From positions 6,460,646 through 6,524,645 of the forward strand of contig NZ_AP018207.1 of the NCBI RefSeq assembly GCF_002367995.1: 64,000 bases of DNA, in the 5' to 3' direction. Source of the DNA: Calothrix brevissima NIES-22 (GTDB lineage: Bacteria; Cyanobacteriota; Cyanobacteriia; Cyanobacteriales; Nostocaceae). Numbering within the stretch: the first letter of the stretch is position 1; every line of letters begins with the position of its first letter. The notes under the pieces are model-generated. The model was not told the origin of the DNA and searched no databases. It was given only the letters and a program-made list of their open reading frames with translations. Positions 55,013 through 63,111 of this stretch are shown in pieces. The position numbers and the translations under genes are program-made.

Positions 55013-55498
55013 TTAATTAGCAGCTACTAGTAAAACTACAGCATAGGCACATATCCCTTCTTCTCGTCCTACAGGGCCTAATTTTTCGTTAGTAGTAGCT
55101 TTGATACCAATTTGATTTGGTTCTAACTGTAAAACAGCCGCTAGCTTATCCCGCATTATCTCAATATGGGGTTTCAATTTTGGTCGTTCTGCGACTACCA
55201 CCGAATCAATATTGCCGATTCGCCAACCGCGATCGCAAATTAGCTGGTTTACTTGATTTAATAGCACCAAACTATCTGCACCCGCCCATTTAGGATCTGT
55301 CGGCGGAAAATAATGTCCAATATCCCCTAAAGATAATGCCCCTAGCATGGCATCCATAATCGCATGGGTTAGCACATCAGCATCACTGTGCCCCAGCAAA
55401 CCCAATTCATGGGGAATGTTCACACCGCCTAAAATTAAAGCGCGATCGCTTACTAAGCGGTGAATATCGTAGCCGTTACCTATACGAATGTTTGTCAT
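55013..55498 (-). CDS. ispF: 2-C-methyl-D-erythritol 2,4-cyclodiphosphate synthase
   Basis: IspF makes the cyclic diphosphate intermediate of the MEP isoprenoid pathway, which feeds carotenoids, phytol and quinones. The zinc-site residues are in [11 protein letters not shown] (Asp, His) and the [19 protein letters not shown] block; [17 protein letters not shown] is the C-terminal signature. Length 161 is standard. It is 54 bases downstream of trmD, with a gtcagtt repeat between. Confidence 0.97.
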   Translation of the reverse strand: MTNIRIGNGYDIHRLVSDRALILGGVNIPHELGLLGHSDADVLTHAIMDAMLGALSLGDIGHYFPPTDPKWAGADSLVLLNQVNQLICDRGWRIGNIDSVVVAERPKLKPHIEIMRDKLAAVLQLEPNQIGIKATTNEKLGPVGREEGICAYAVVLLVAAN

Positions 55499-55502
55499 TT
55501 GT

Positions 55503-55541
55503 CAATAGTCAGTTGTCAGTTGTCAGTTGTCAGTTGTCAAG
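55503..55541. repeat. gtcagtt heptamer tandem repeat
   Basis: Four to five direct copies of gtcagtt in the trmD-ispF spacer. Confidence 0.85.
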
Positions 55542-55552
55542 AAGGTAGATAG

Positions 55553-56278
55553 TTATTTGTCCCCCTTGTCTCCCTTGTCCCCCTTGTCTCCCTTCTCCCT
55601 TTGCCATTTTTCCAGTAAATCCGGACGGCGATCGCTAGTTCTTTGGATTTGTTGTTCGTAACGCCACTGGGCGATGGCGGCGTGATTTCCAGACAATAAG
55701 ACATCGGGTACTTTCCAGCCGCGAAAATTGGCTGGACGGGTGTATTGGGGATAATCTAACAAGCCTTCTTCAAAACTCTCTGCTGTCAATGATTCCACCT
55801 TCGCTACAGTGCCCGGTAATAGTCTTACCACACCATTAAGCAAAGCCATTGCGGGGATTTCGCCACCAGTGAGAATAAAGTCGCCTAGAGAGACTTCACG
55901 GGTAACTAAATGCAGTACTCGCTCATCTACTCCTTCATAATGGCCACAAATGACAACTAATTGGTTATAATTTGTTGCCAGCTCGCGCAAAAGTGGTTGA
56001 TTAATAGTTTGTCCTTGAGGACTCATCAAAATCACCTCTCTTTGCGGTAGAATCGGCAGCGACTCTACAGCAGCGAAAATGGGTTCCGGCTTCATCAGCA
56101 TCCCCACACCGCCGCCATAGGGTTCATCATCTACTTTCCGGTGCTTGTCATTGGTAAAGTCTCTAGGATTCACAAGATTGACTTGCGCAATCTGTTTGGC
56201 TAAGGCTTTAGCCAGCAATCCAGAACTCAAAACTGAGGTAAAACAGTCAGGAAAAAGCGTAACTATATCAAAGCGCAC
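55553..56278 (-). CDS. trmD: tRNA (guanine-N1)-methyltransferase
   Basis: TrmD methylates G37 of tRNAs, preventing frameshifting. The GTG start at 56276-56278 gives MRFDIVTLFPDCFTSVLSSGL. The trefoil-knot AdoMet site is visible as VVICGHYEGVDERV and LGDFILTGGEIPAMAL. Odd: the last 15 residues are KGD repeats (EKGDKGDKGDKGDK) encoded by a cttgtcccccttgtctcc array, so the C-terminus has been extended by an intergenic-type repeat. The enzyme core is complete. Confidence 0.96.
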   Translation of the reverse strand: MRFDIVTLFPDCFTSVLSSGLLAKALAKQIAQVNLVNPRDFTNDKHRKVDDEPYGGGVGMLMKPEPIFAAVESLPILPQREVILMSPQGQTINQPLLRELATNYNQLVVICGHYEGVDERVLHLVTREVSLGDFILTGGEIPAMALLNGVVRLLPGTVAKVESLTAESFEEGLLDYPQYTRPANFRGWKVPDVLLSGNHAAIAQWRYEQQIQRTSDRRPDLLEKWQREKGDKGDKGDKGDK

Positions 56279-56835
56279 AGTTATTCGTATTCAAGAACAC
56301 TAATCTTAAATTTGAATGTCTAGGAAACACAAGAAGCTAATGAGTGGTAGGGCTACAGATAAAGTTTGTCAATAGTAACTAAAAGTACCAGAAAACTTAG
56401 ATCTTGCGGGAGACAAAAAGTTTTTCTATTTACTTACTTTATGTTTAAATATTGTCAAAACTACATTTAAATTAATATTCTGAACTCAGTTAACAACTTT
56501 CAGGATGCATCGAGCCAGCCTCAGAACACAGCTTGTCAAAACCTACTCGCCCCCATCGCGGGCGTAGCCTAGCCCCCACTTAGCCCTACTCGCACTATTT
56601 TGCCAAACTGGCAAAAGTGGACAGGTGAACAAACAAGGCGCTGGCTTTGAGGAAAATGGACATATCAAGACTGAGGCGTCTTGTGGATCGAGCAAACACT
56701 CGCAACTGCAAAAAAGTGTCCTCTAGTACAAGCAAAGCGCAAAAATCGCCAGGCTACTGAACTTTGTTATATTCACACGCCATTCGCCACAAGCCGGGAA
56801 ACCCGTACTAGGCGATGGCTCCTGAAGTTGTTGAC
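56279..56835. other. Upstream region of cphB with possible regulatory sites
   Basis: About 560 bases between divergent trmD and cphB. It holds a perfect dyad TTTTGCCA (56598-56605) / TGGCAAAA (56609-56616) with a 3-base loop and a candidate NtcA site at 56375-56388. No gene is supported. Confidence 0.5.
56375..56388 (+). promoter_or_regulatory. Candidate NtcA-binding site
   Basis: GTA-N8-TAC, the NtcA (nitrogen control) consensus, about 460 bases before cphB. No TAN3T box sits at the usual 22-23 bases downstream, and the pattern is expected by chance about once in 4 kb, so support comes mainly from the nitrogen-storage genes it precedes. Confidence 0.35.
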
Positions 56836-56847
56836 AGGAGAAACACA

Positions 56848-57711
56848 ATGCCGCAATTAAAAGCTAAATCGCTGGAAATGAGGACACCCCAAGCAACTAA
56901 AACCGCCGTTCTGGTTATCGGAGGCGCAGAAGATAAAGTTCACGGACGCGATATCCTAAGAACTTTTTTTGGCCGTGCTGGTGCTAGCAAGGCTTATATT
57001 ACAATTATTCCATCTGCCTCTCGCGAGCCAGCCATTATTGGCGGTAGGTATATTCGGATTTTTGAAGAAATGGGTGCGGAGAAGGTTGAGATTTTAGATA
57101 TTCGCGAACGGGAACAGTGCGAAGCCTCTCAAATTAAAGCATCTCTAGAAGCCTGTAGCGGAGTCTTTTTGACAGGAGGGGATCAATTACGTCTTTGTGG
57201 CGTGTTGGCAGATACGCCAGTGATGGACATTGTCCGACAGCGAGTTAGGGCAGGGGAACTTACCTTAGCTGGCACTAGTGCGGGAGCGGCGGTAATGGGG
57301 CATCATATGATTGCTGGTGGTGGTAGTGGGGAAACGCCCAACCGCTCTCTGGTAGATATGGCGACAGGCTTAGGCTTTATTCCCGAAGTAATTGTAGACC
57401 AACACTTTCACAACCGTAATCGCATGGGTCGATTAATTAGCGCGATCGCAGCTCACCCCGATCGCTTAGGTATCGGTATTGACGAAGATACCTGTGCTGT
57501 ATTCGAGCGCGATGGCTGGCTACAGGTTATGGGTAAAGGTAGCGTCACGATTGTCGATCCCACGGAGTTAACCCACACAAATGAACCCCATGTAGGAGCA
57601 AATGAACCCTTAACTGTGCATAATTTACGCCTCCATATCCTCAGCTATGGCGATCGCTTCCACCTGTACCAGCGCACTGTATTGCCTGCGGTACACCGGA
57701 TCTCCAGCTGA
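56848..57711 (+). CDS. cphB: Cyanophycinase
   Basis: CphB is a serine-type exopeptidase that releases beta-Asp-Arg dipeptides from cyanophycin, mobilising stored nitrogen. The catalytic Ser is in LAGTSAGAAVMGHHM, with the nearby His in VDQHFHNRNRMGR. Length 287 is typical. The ATG at 56848 (MPQLKAKSLEMRTPQ) has AGGAG 8-12 bases upstream, which decides it over an ATG at 56815. cphA follows about 170 bases later on the same strand. Confidence 0.96.
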   Translation: MPQLKAKSLEMRTPQATKTAVLVIGGAEDKVHGRDILRTFFGRAGASKAYITIIPSASREPAIIGGRYIRIFEEMGAEKVEILDIREREQCEASQIKASLEACSGVFLTGGDQLRLCGVLADTPVMDIVRQRVRAGELTLAGTSAGAAVMGHHMIAGGGSGETPNRSLVDMATGLGFIPEVIVDQHFHNRNRMGRLISAIAAHPDRLGIGIDEDTCAVFERDGWLQVMGKGSVTIVDPTELTHTNEPHVGANEPLTVHNLRLHILSYGDRFHLYQRTVLPAVHRISS

Positions 57712-57880
57712 CGGAATAGAGTATCTGAGGTTACACTGAGTTGATCGTTAATTTATTTCTAACCGTAGAAAAATCAAAGATACAGTATTTAAAAAGAAAA
57801 ACTGTTCATGATAAACAGTTTACGGTCAATCCCAGTAAGAAACTAGAATATTGGTTCCGAATCTCCATCTACCTATTCCC

Positions 57881-60583
57881 ATGAGAATCCTCAAGATCCA
57901 GACCTTACGCGGCCCAAACTACTGGAGCATTCGACGCCACAAGCTGATCGTCATGCGCCTCGATTTAGAAAACCTTGCCGATAAGCCCTCAAATGAAATC
58001 CCTGGTTTTTACGAAGGATTAGTAGAGGCCTTGCCAAGTCTGGAGGGCCATTATTGCTCACCGGGCTGTCGGGGTGGTTTTTTAATGCGCGTGCGCGAAG
58101 GCACAATGATGGGCCATATTGTTGAGCATGTAGCCCTCGAACTGCAAGAACTAGCCGGAATGCATGTCGGCTTTGGTCGCACCCGCGAAACAGCTACACC
58201 TGGAATTTACCAGGTAGTGCTTGAGTACCTCAATGAAGAGGCGGGACGCTACGCCGGACGAGCCGCAGTGCGGTTGTGCCAAAGTATTGTCGATCGCGGT
58301 CGTTATCCCAAAGCCGAGCTAGAGCAAGATATCCAAGACTTAAAAGACTTCTGCCGTGATGCATCTTTGGGACCGTCTACAGAAGCGATCGTCAAAGAAG
58401 CAGAAAAACGGGGTATACCCTGGATGTCTTTGGAAGCACGCTTTTTGATTCAGCTAGGCTATGGCGTGAACCAAAAGCGGATGCAAGCAACCATGACCGA
58501 TAACACCAGCATTTTGGGTGTAGAACTAGCTTGCGACAAAGAAGCCACCAAACGTATCCTGGCATCTGCTGGCGTACCAGTGCCTAAAGGTACAGTTATT
58601 AGTTTCTTGGATGATTTGGAAGAAGCAATTGAATATGTTGGTGGTTATCCCATAGTCATCAAGCCATTAGATGGCAATCACGGACGGGGAATTACCATTG
58701 ATATTAGAACCTGGGAAGAAGCCGAAGCCGCTTATGAAGCAGCTAGACAGGTATCTCGGTCAGTAATTGTGGAACGGTATTATGTAGGGCGAGATCATCG
58801 GGTATTGGTGGTAGATGGTAAAGTCGTAGCAGTCGCTGAACGCGTACCCGCCCATGTGGTAGGTAATGGCAGATCTACTGTTGCGGAACTAATTGAGGAA
58901 ACAAACCAAGACCCAAATCGCGGTGAAGGACATGATAATGTACTCACCAAAATTGAACTCGACCGGACAAGCTACCAGCTGCTAGAAAGGCAAGGCTTTA
59001 CCCTAAATAGCGTTCTTCCTAAAGGTACAGTTTGTTATTTACGCGCTACAGCTAACCTAAGTACAGGCGGCTGTGCTTTAGACCGTACCGATGAAATCCA
59101 CCCAGAAAATATTTGGCTAGCACAACGGGTAGTCAAAATTATTGGCTTGGATATTGCCGGCTTGGATATCGTCACCACAGATATTAGCCGCCCTTTAAGG
59201 GAAGTAGATGGCGTAATTGTTGAAGTTAACGCCGCTCCTGGCTTTAGAATGCATGTTGCGCCCAGTCAAGGCATTCCCCGCAATGTTGCAGGCGCAGTTA
59301 TGGATATGCTCTTCCCCAACGAGCAATCTAGCCGCATTCCTATTCTCAGCGTCACCGGTACTAATGGTAAAACCACTACTACCAGATTACTAGCACATAT
59401 TTATAAACAGACAGGTAAAGTAGTAGGTTATACAACTACAGACGGAACTTATATCGGTGATTATTTAGTAGAAGCTGGAGATAATACGGGGCCGCAAAGT
59501 GCCCATTTAATCTTGCAAGACCCGACTGTAGAGGTCGCAGTTTTAGAAAGCGCTCGTGGTGGAATTCTCCGTTCCGGGCTAGGTTTTGAAGCTGCTAATG
59601 TGGGTGTAATATTAAATGTTGCCGCCGACCATTTAGGTATAGGCGATATCGATACCATTGATCAATTAGCTAACCTCAAGAGCGTGGTAGCCGAAGCTGT
59701 ATTCCCGGATGGCTATGCTGTACTCAATGCCGACGATCATCGGGTGGCAGCGATGGCGGAGAAGACAAAAGCGAATATTGCTTACTTCACCATGAACCCC
59801 GACTCAGAATTGGTGCGCAAGCACATTCAAAAAGGCGGAGTCGCAGCAGTTTATGAAAATGGATATCTGTCAATTGTCAAAGGCGATTGGACGCACCGCA
59901 TCGAAAGGGCAGAAGCGATTCCTTTAACAATGGGGGGACGCGCGCCATTTATGATTGCTAACGCCTTAGCCGCAAGCTTGGCAGCTTTTGTCCAAAATGT
60001 CACCATTGAGCAGATTCGCGCCGGCTTAAAGACCTTCCGTGCTTCTGTGAGTCAAACTCCAGGACGGATGAATTTGTTTAATTTAGGCAACTACCATGCC
60101 TTAGTAGACTATGCTCATAATCCAGCTAGTTACGAAGCTGTAGGTGCTTTCGTTCGCAACTGGACTACAGGACAGCGAATTGGCGTAGTGGGCGGCCCTG
60201 GCGATCGCCGTGACGAAGATTTTGTCACCTTGGGCAAATTAGCAGCTAATATTTTTGATTACATCATCATCAAAGAAGACGATGATACCAGAGGTCGTCC
60301 TCGAGGTTCAGCCGCAGCGTTGATTACTCAAGGCATTACCCAAGTTAAACCCAATGCTCGGTTTGAGGCAATTTTAGACGAAACCCAAGCAATTAACAAA
60401 GGCTTGGATATGGCTCCGGAGAACAGCTTGGTCGTGATTTTACCAGAAAGTGTTAGCCGTGCCATTCGCCTAATTAGAACACGCGGCGTAGTTAAAGAAG
60501 AAACACATCAACAAAATTCAACTACAGCGATCGTAGATTCCCAAAATGGTGCCGTATCTCCGATCATCAATACGCTGCTTTAG
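57881..60583 (+). CDS. cphA: Cyanophycin synthetase
   Basis: CphA polymerises aspartate and arginine into the storage polymer cyanophycin. The N-terminal region (about 1-160) is followed by an ATP-grasp domain (about 220-480; GYPIVIKPLDGNHGRGITI) that adds Asp, and a Mur-ligase-like domain (about 490-875; P-loop SVTGTNGKTTTTRLLAHI) that adds Arg. The ATG at 57881 gives MRILKIQTLRGPNYWSIRRHKL, the family N-terminus; the frame extends ten codons upstream without support. Arginine comes from ArgG and ArgH, also in this window. Confidence 0.97.
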   Translation: MRILKIQTLRGPNYWSIRRHKLIVMRLDLENLADKPSNEIPGFYEGLVEALPSLEGHYCSPGCRGGFLMRVREGTMMGHIVEHVALELQELAGMHVGFGRTRETATPGIYQVVLEYLNEEAGRYAGRAAVRLCQSIVDRGRYPKAELEQDIQDLKDFCRDASLGPSTEAIVKEAEKRGIPWMSLEARFLIQLGYGVNQKRMQATMTDNTSILGVELACDKEATKRILASAGVPVPKGTVISFLDDLEEAIEYVGGYPIVIKPLDGNHGRGITIDIRTWEEAEAAYEAARQVSRSVIVERYYVGRDHRVLVVDGKVVAVAERVPAHVVGNGRSTVAELIEETNQDPNRGEGHDNVLTKIELDRTSYQLLERQGFTLNSVLPKGTVCYLRATANLSTGGCALDRTDEIHPENIWLAQRVVKIIGLDIAGLDIVTTDISRPLREVDGVIVEVNAAPGFRMHVAPSQGIPRNVAGAVMDMLFPNEQSSRIPILSVTGTNGKTTTTRLLAHIYKQTGKVVGYTTTDGTYIGDYLVEAGDNTGPQSAHLILQDPTVEVAVLESARGGILRSGLGFEAANVGVILNVAADHLGIGDIDTIDQLANLKSVVAEAVFPDGYAVLNADDHRVAAMAEKTKANIAYFTMNPDSELVRKHIQKGGVAAVYENGYLSIVKGDWTHRIERAEAIPLTMGGRAPFMIANALAASLAAFVQNVTIEQIRAGLKTFRASVSQTPGRMNLFNLGNYHALVDYAHNPASYEAVGAFVRNWTTGQRIGVVGGPGDRRDEDFVTLGKLAANIFDYIIIKEDDDTRGRPRGSAAALITQGITQVKPNARFEAILDETQAINKGLDMAPENSLVVILPESVSRAIRLIRTRGVVKEETHQQNSTTAIVDSQNGAVSPIINTLL

Positions 60584-60585
60584 TC

Positions 60586-60621
60586 AATAGTAGAGATGCG
60601 ATCGCGCGTATCTCTACTATT
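60586..60621. terminator. Terminator-like hairpin after cphA
   Basis: AATAGTAGAGAT (60586-60597) pairs perfectly with ATCTCTACTATT (60610-60621) around a GC-rich loop holding a HIP1-like octamer. It lies just past the cphA stop and before the convergent tatA. A T run is weak. Confidence 0.65.
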
Positions 60622-60650
60622 AACCTTTGCTTTGCTGCCAATTAACAATA

Positions 60651-60824
60651 TTACTGGTCTTGCTCGGAATTATTCTCTGAATTAGAACCTTTAACTTCTT
60701 CCTTAAAACCCCGGAGAGTTTTACCCAGTGCATTCCCCAGTTCGGGAATTCTTTTCGGGCCGAAAATTACAATAGCCACTATCAGAATAATGGCAATTTC
60801 TGGCCATCCTAATCCAAATAACAT
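60651..60824 (-). CDS. tatA: Twin-arginine translocase subunit TatA
   Basis: A 57-residue protein too short for routine ORF lists. It reads MLFGLGWPEIAIILIVAIVIFG then PKRIPELGNALGKTLRGFKEEVKG, the classic TatA/E layout: one membrane span, a hinge at F-G-P, an amphipathic helix and a polar tail. TatA forms the pore-like part of the pathway that exports folded proteins. GAGGAAG lies before the ATG at 60822-60824. It converges on cphA. Confidence 0.95.
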   Translation of the reverse strand: MLFGLGWPEIAIILIVAIVIFGPKRIPELGNALGKTLRGFKEEVKGSNSENNSEQDQ

Positions 60825-60907
60825 ATATACTTCCTCTCAAGCATCTTTAATTAACTATAAAGTGCAGTTGCTATAGTGACTAACTTAAAACTTAAATAGA
60901 CCAAGGA

Positions 60908-61153
60908 TTAATAATTACAACCCCTGTTCTTTGCAAAATCGTTGTAGTTATAGTTTAGGCTGCGATCGCGGCTCAGATCGAGTTCTTCAGCAACTTCAGT
61001 CAGAGGGGAATGACGGAAGAATTCTGAGAGTTTGCTAGGTTGCTCTGAGTGGGTGTTGTGTATAGTCAGACTTTGGGCAAGAAGTTGGATAATATAAAGT
61101 TTTTTGTTGGGGGAAAGTTGAAGCAGTTGTTGTTCGAGTTCTGGGATAACCAT
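60908..61153 (-). CDS. Antitoxin-like small protein, probably orphan
   Basis: An 81-residue protein resembling the short antitoxins that precede PIN-domain toxins in cyanobacteria (helical N-terminus MVIPELEQQLLQLSPNKKLYIIQLLAQSL, then LSEFFRHSPLTEVAEELDLSRDRS). No toxin gene follows: the next gene downstream on this strand is tatA. The last 15 residues (NYNYNDFAKNRGCNY) look unlike the usual ending, suggesting a frameshift or loss of the toxin half. The assignment is from recalled sequence style and is moderate. Confidence 0.55.
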   Translation of the reverse strand: MVIPELEQQLLQLSPNKKLYIIQLLAQSLTIHNTHSEQPSKLSEFFRHSPLTEVAEELDLSRDRSLNYNYNDFAKNRGCNY

Positions 61154-61585
61154 AATGGGGTTTAAGTGGAGGATAATTTTATTTTACTTTCGCGCTCGCT
61201 CCTGGGAAAACTTTGCTATTTACTGAAAGCTGCTTTTTTTATACTTTATTTTATAAATCTTAAAGAAGAATACAAAAATCAAAATTAAATTAATTATTGA
61301 ATTGATGGAGAATGAGTTTATTTAGTTATTTAGTTGAGACAAACTCCATGAGTATTTCTTTTTAGGTAAATCTAAAAAGAACCAGAGAAAGCTTATATGC
61401 TAGCTAAAATAGAAGCTGGTATTAAATATGACATATTTTAAATTAAACCATAGCAATTTTTTGCATACATATGGTATCCATTTAGTAATCTGGAAACCAA
61501 AGCTTATAATATTGCCAATTCTGGAAAATAACTATGGGAATAAAAGGCATTTTTGAACGCAACCTCACACAATTATTAAAACTTT
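61154..61585. other. AT-rich region upstream of the MACPF-like gene
   Basis: About 430 bases of AT-rich spacer between the divergent antitoxin-like gene and the MACPF-collar gene; presumed promoter region. No clear -35/-10 pair, RNA or repeat was recognised. Confidence 0.45.
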
Positions 61586-61598
61586 AGGAGTAGATGAC

Positions 61599-63098
61599 AT
61601 GGCTGAAATTCCAATGCAGGCTCAACTGTATATGGGTAGAGGGGTAAATAGTATTACTGGAAAACCATTCGGAACGGCGATTGAATTTGATACTCCTCCA
61701 GATGATACTGAAGGACAAGAAGTATCGCTTCATTTACTTGCAATTTCAAGCAGTCGAGAACTAACAGAAACACTGAACATTAGTGCATCCGCTTCTTTTA
61801 AGAAAGGGTTTGGAGGGGTATCGGCTGAGTTTAGTTTGGTTCAGTCTCGGCAGTTCAATAACTACTACACATATGCTATGGTTCGATGTTTTGTCAAAAA
61901 TCCACCTAAGTTGCTTCGCAATCCCCGCTTGAAATCCGAAGCAGAAGATTTGTTAAAGCAAAAGGGATGGGATGAATTTGCTAAAGCATATGGTTGGGAA
62001 TACGTTGCAGGACATATCACTGGCGGCAGCTATTATGGACTCATTGAGATACAGACAATAAATGAGACAGAGCAACAGGATATAAAACGTAAATTAAGTG
62101 GCTTCTATGGTGCATTCGACGCTTCCGTAGAAGTACAAAATTCTCTCAAGGAGATTGTAAAAAATACAACTACCAATGTTTTTGTAACCCACAGTGGAGG
62201 ATATGGACAGCCTGTGGCAGTATCTTTAGAAGCAATGATTGAAGATGCACGAAACTTTCCAGCAGTTGTTAGTAAAAACCCGATAAAAATTGTAGTTCTT
62301 ACGTCTGATTATCAAAGTACGGTACCTCTCCCTCAGCTTCCAAACCAAAACTTTATAGTAAGAATTCAACAAAAAAATACTCTAGAAGACTTAGGTCGTG
62401 AATACCTCAAATTACGAGACTACAAAGCTAATCTGGAGTTTGTTCTCGAACACTTGATTGAGTTTGATGATTTCCGTGAGCTAGATACACAACAATTACA
62501 GAGTAAAAGACAAGAGTATCAAGATTCACTGGATGGAACTGCAAATGAGATTGATGAGATTGTAAAACGTGCTAGTAACTGTATGGATGACTTCGGTCAG
62601 TGTCAAACTTATGCGCCTAGTATTCAACGTTTACCATTACCGAAGATTGGAGGTAATTTGATGAACCTTAAGCAAATAGAAGAGCATCTCAGTAAGTTGC
62701 GTCAAGAAGTAGAGAACCTGAGAGCAAGACCTGAACTTCCTCAAGGAAGCATAATACCTTGGTATACAAAAGATGGTAGCATTCCTGCGGGCTGGGCAGT
62801 TTGCGACGGAGCTAATGGAACACCAGATCTTAGAGGAAAGTTCCTTATGGGCACTACAAATACGTCAAAAGTTGGTGAGACTGGAGACGGTAACACAGTT
62901 ATCGGTGAGGTAGATGTTACAGCTTATGCTGCTGGTTGGGATCAACATATAACACCAAGCCCCAATGGCGGTCCACAGGCAAATCAGGGTTGGGGTAATC
63001 AACAATGGCATCGATTAGTTAGCAACGTGAAAATACCCCAAAGACAGTTTAAGTCCGTCCCTGCATATTGCAAGGTTATTTATATAATGAAGCTTTAG
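61599..63098 (+). CDS. MACPF-like protein fused to a phage-tail collar domain
   Basis: A 499-residue protein that appears to join three parts. Residues about 1-240 resemble a membrane-attack-complex/perforin (MACPF) domain: MGRGVNSITGKPFG near the start, and the signature region YGWEYVAGHITGGSYYGLIEIQT (131-153), matching the Y-G-x-[HE]-[YF]...GG pattern. Residues about 255-375 are helical and coiled-coil-like (LEDLGREYLKLRDYKANLEF; LKQIEEHLSKLRQEVENL). Residues 380-499 are a tail-collar domain: PQGSIIPWYTKDGSIPAGWAVCDG, TPDLRGKFLMGT, and the C-terminal PAYCKVIYIMKL. There is no signal peptide. The start has AGGAG 8-12 bases upstream. Pore formation is inferred; the collar call is strong. Confidence 0.75.
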   Translation: MAEIPMQAQLYMGRGVNSITGKPFGTAIEFDTPPDDTEGQEVSLHLLAISSSRELTETLNISASASFKKGFGGVSAEFSLVQSRQFNNYYTYAMVRCFVKNPPKLLRNPRLKSEAEDLLKQKGWDEFAKAYGWEYVAGHITGGSYYGLIEIQTINETEQQDIKRKLSGFYGAFDASVEVQNSLKEIVKNTTTNVFVTHSGGYGQPVAVSLEAMIEDARNFPAVVSKNPIKIVVLTSDYQSTVPLPQLPNQNFIVRIQQKNTLEDLGREYLKLRDYKANLEFVLEHLIEFDDFRELDTQQLQSKRQEYQDSLDGTANEIDEIVKRASNCMDDFGQCQTYAPSIQRLPLPKIGGNLMNLKQIEEHLSKLRQEVENLRARPELPQGSIIPWYTKDGSIPAGWAVCDGANGTPDLRGKFLMGTTNTSKVGETGDGNTVIGEVDVTAYAAGWDQHITPSPNGGPQANQGWGNQQWHRLVSNVKIPQRQFKSVPAYCKVIYIMKL

Positions 63099-63111
63099 AT
63101 TTTTGCAATTT

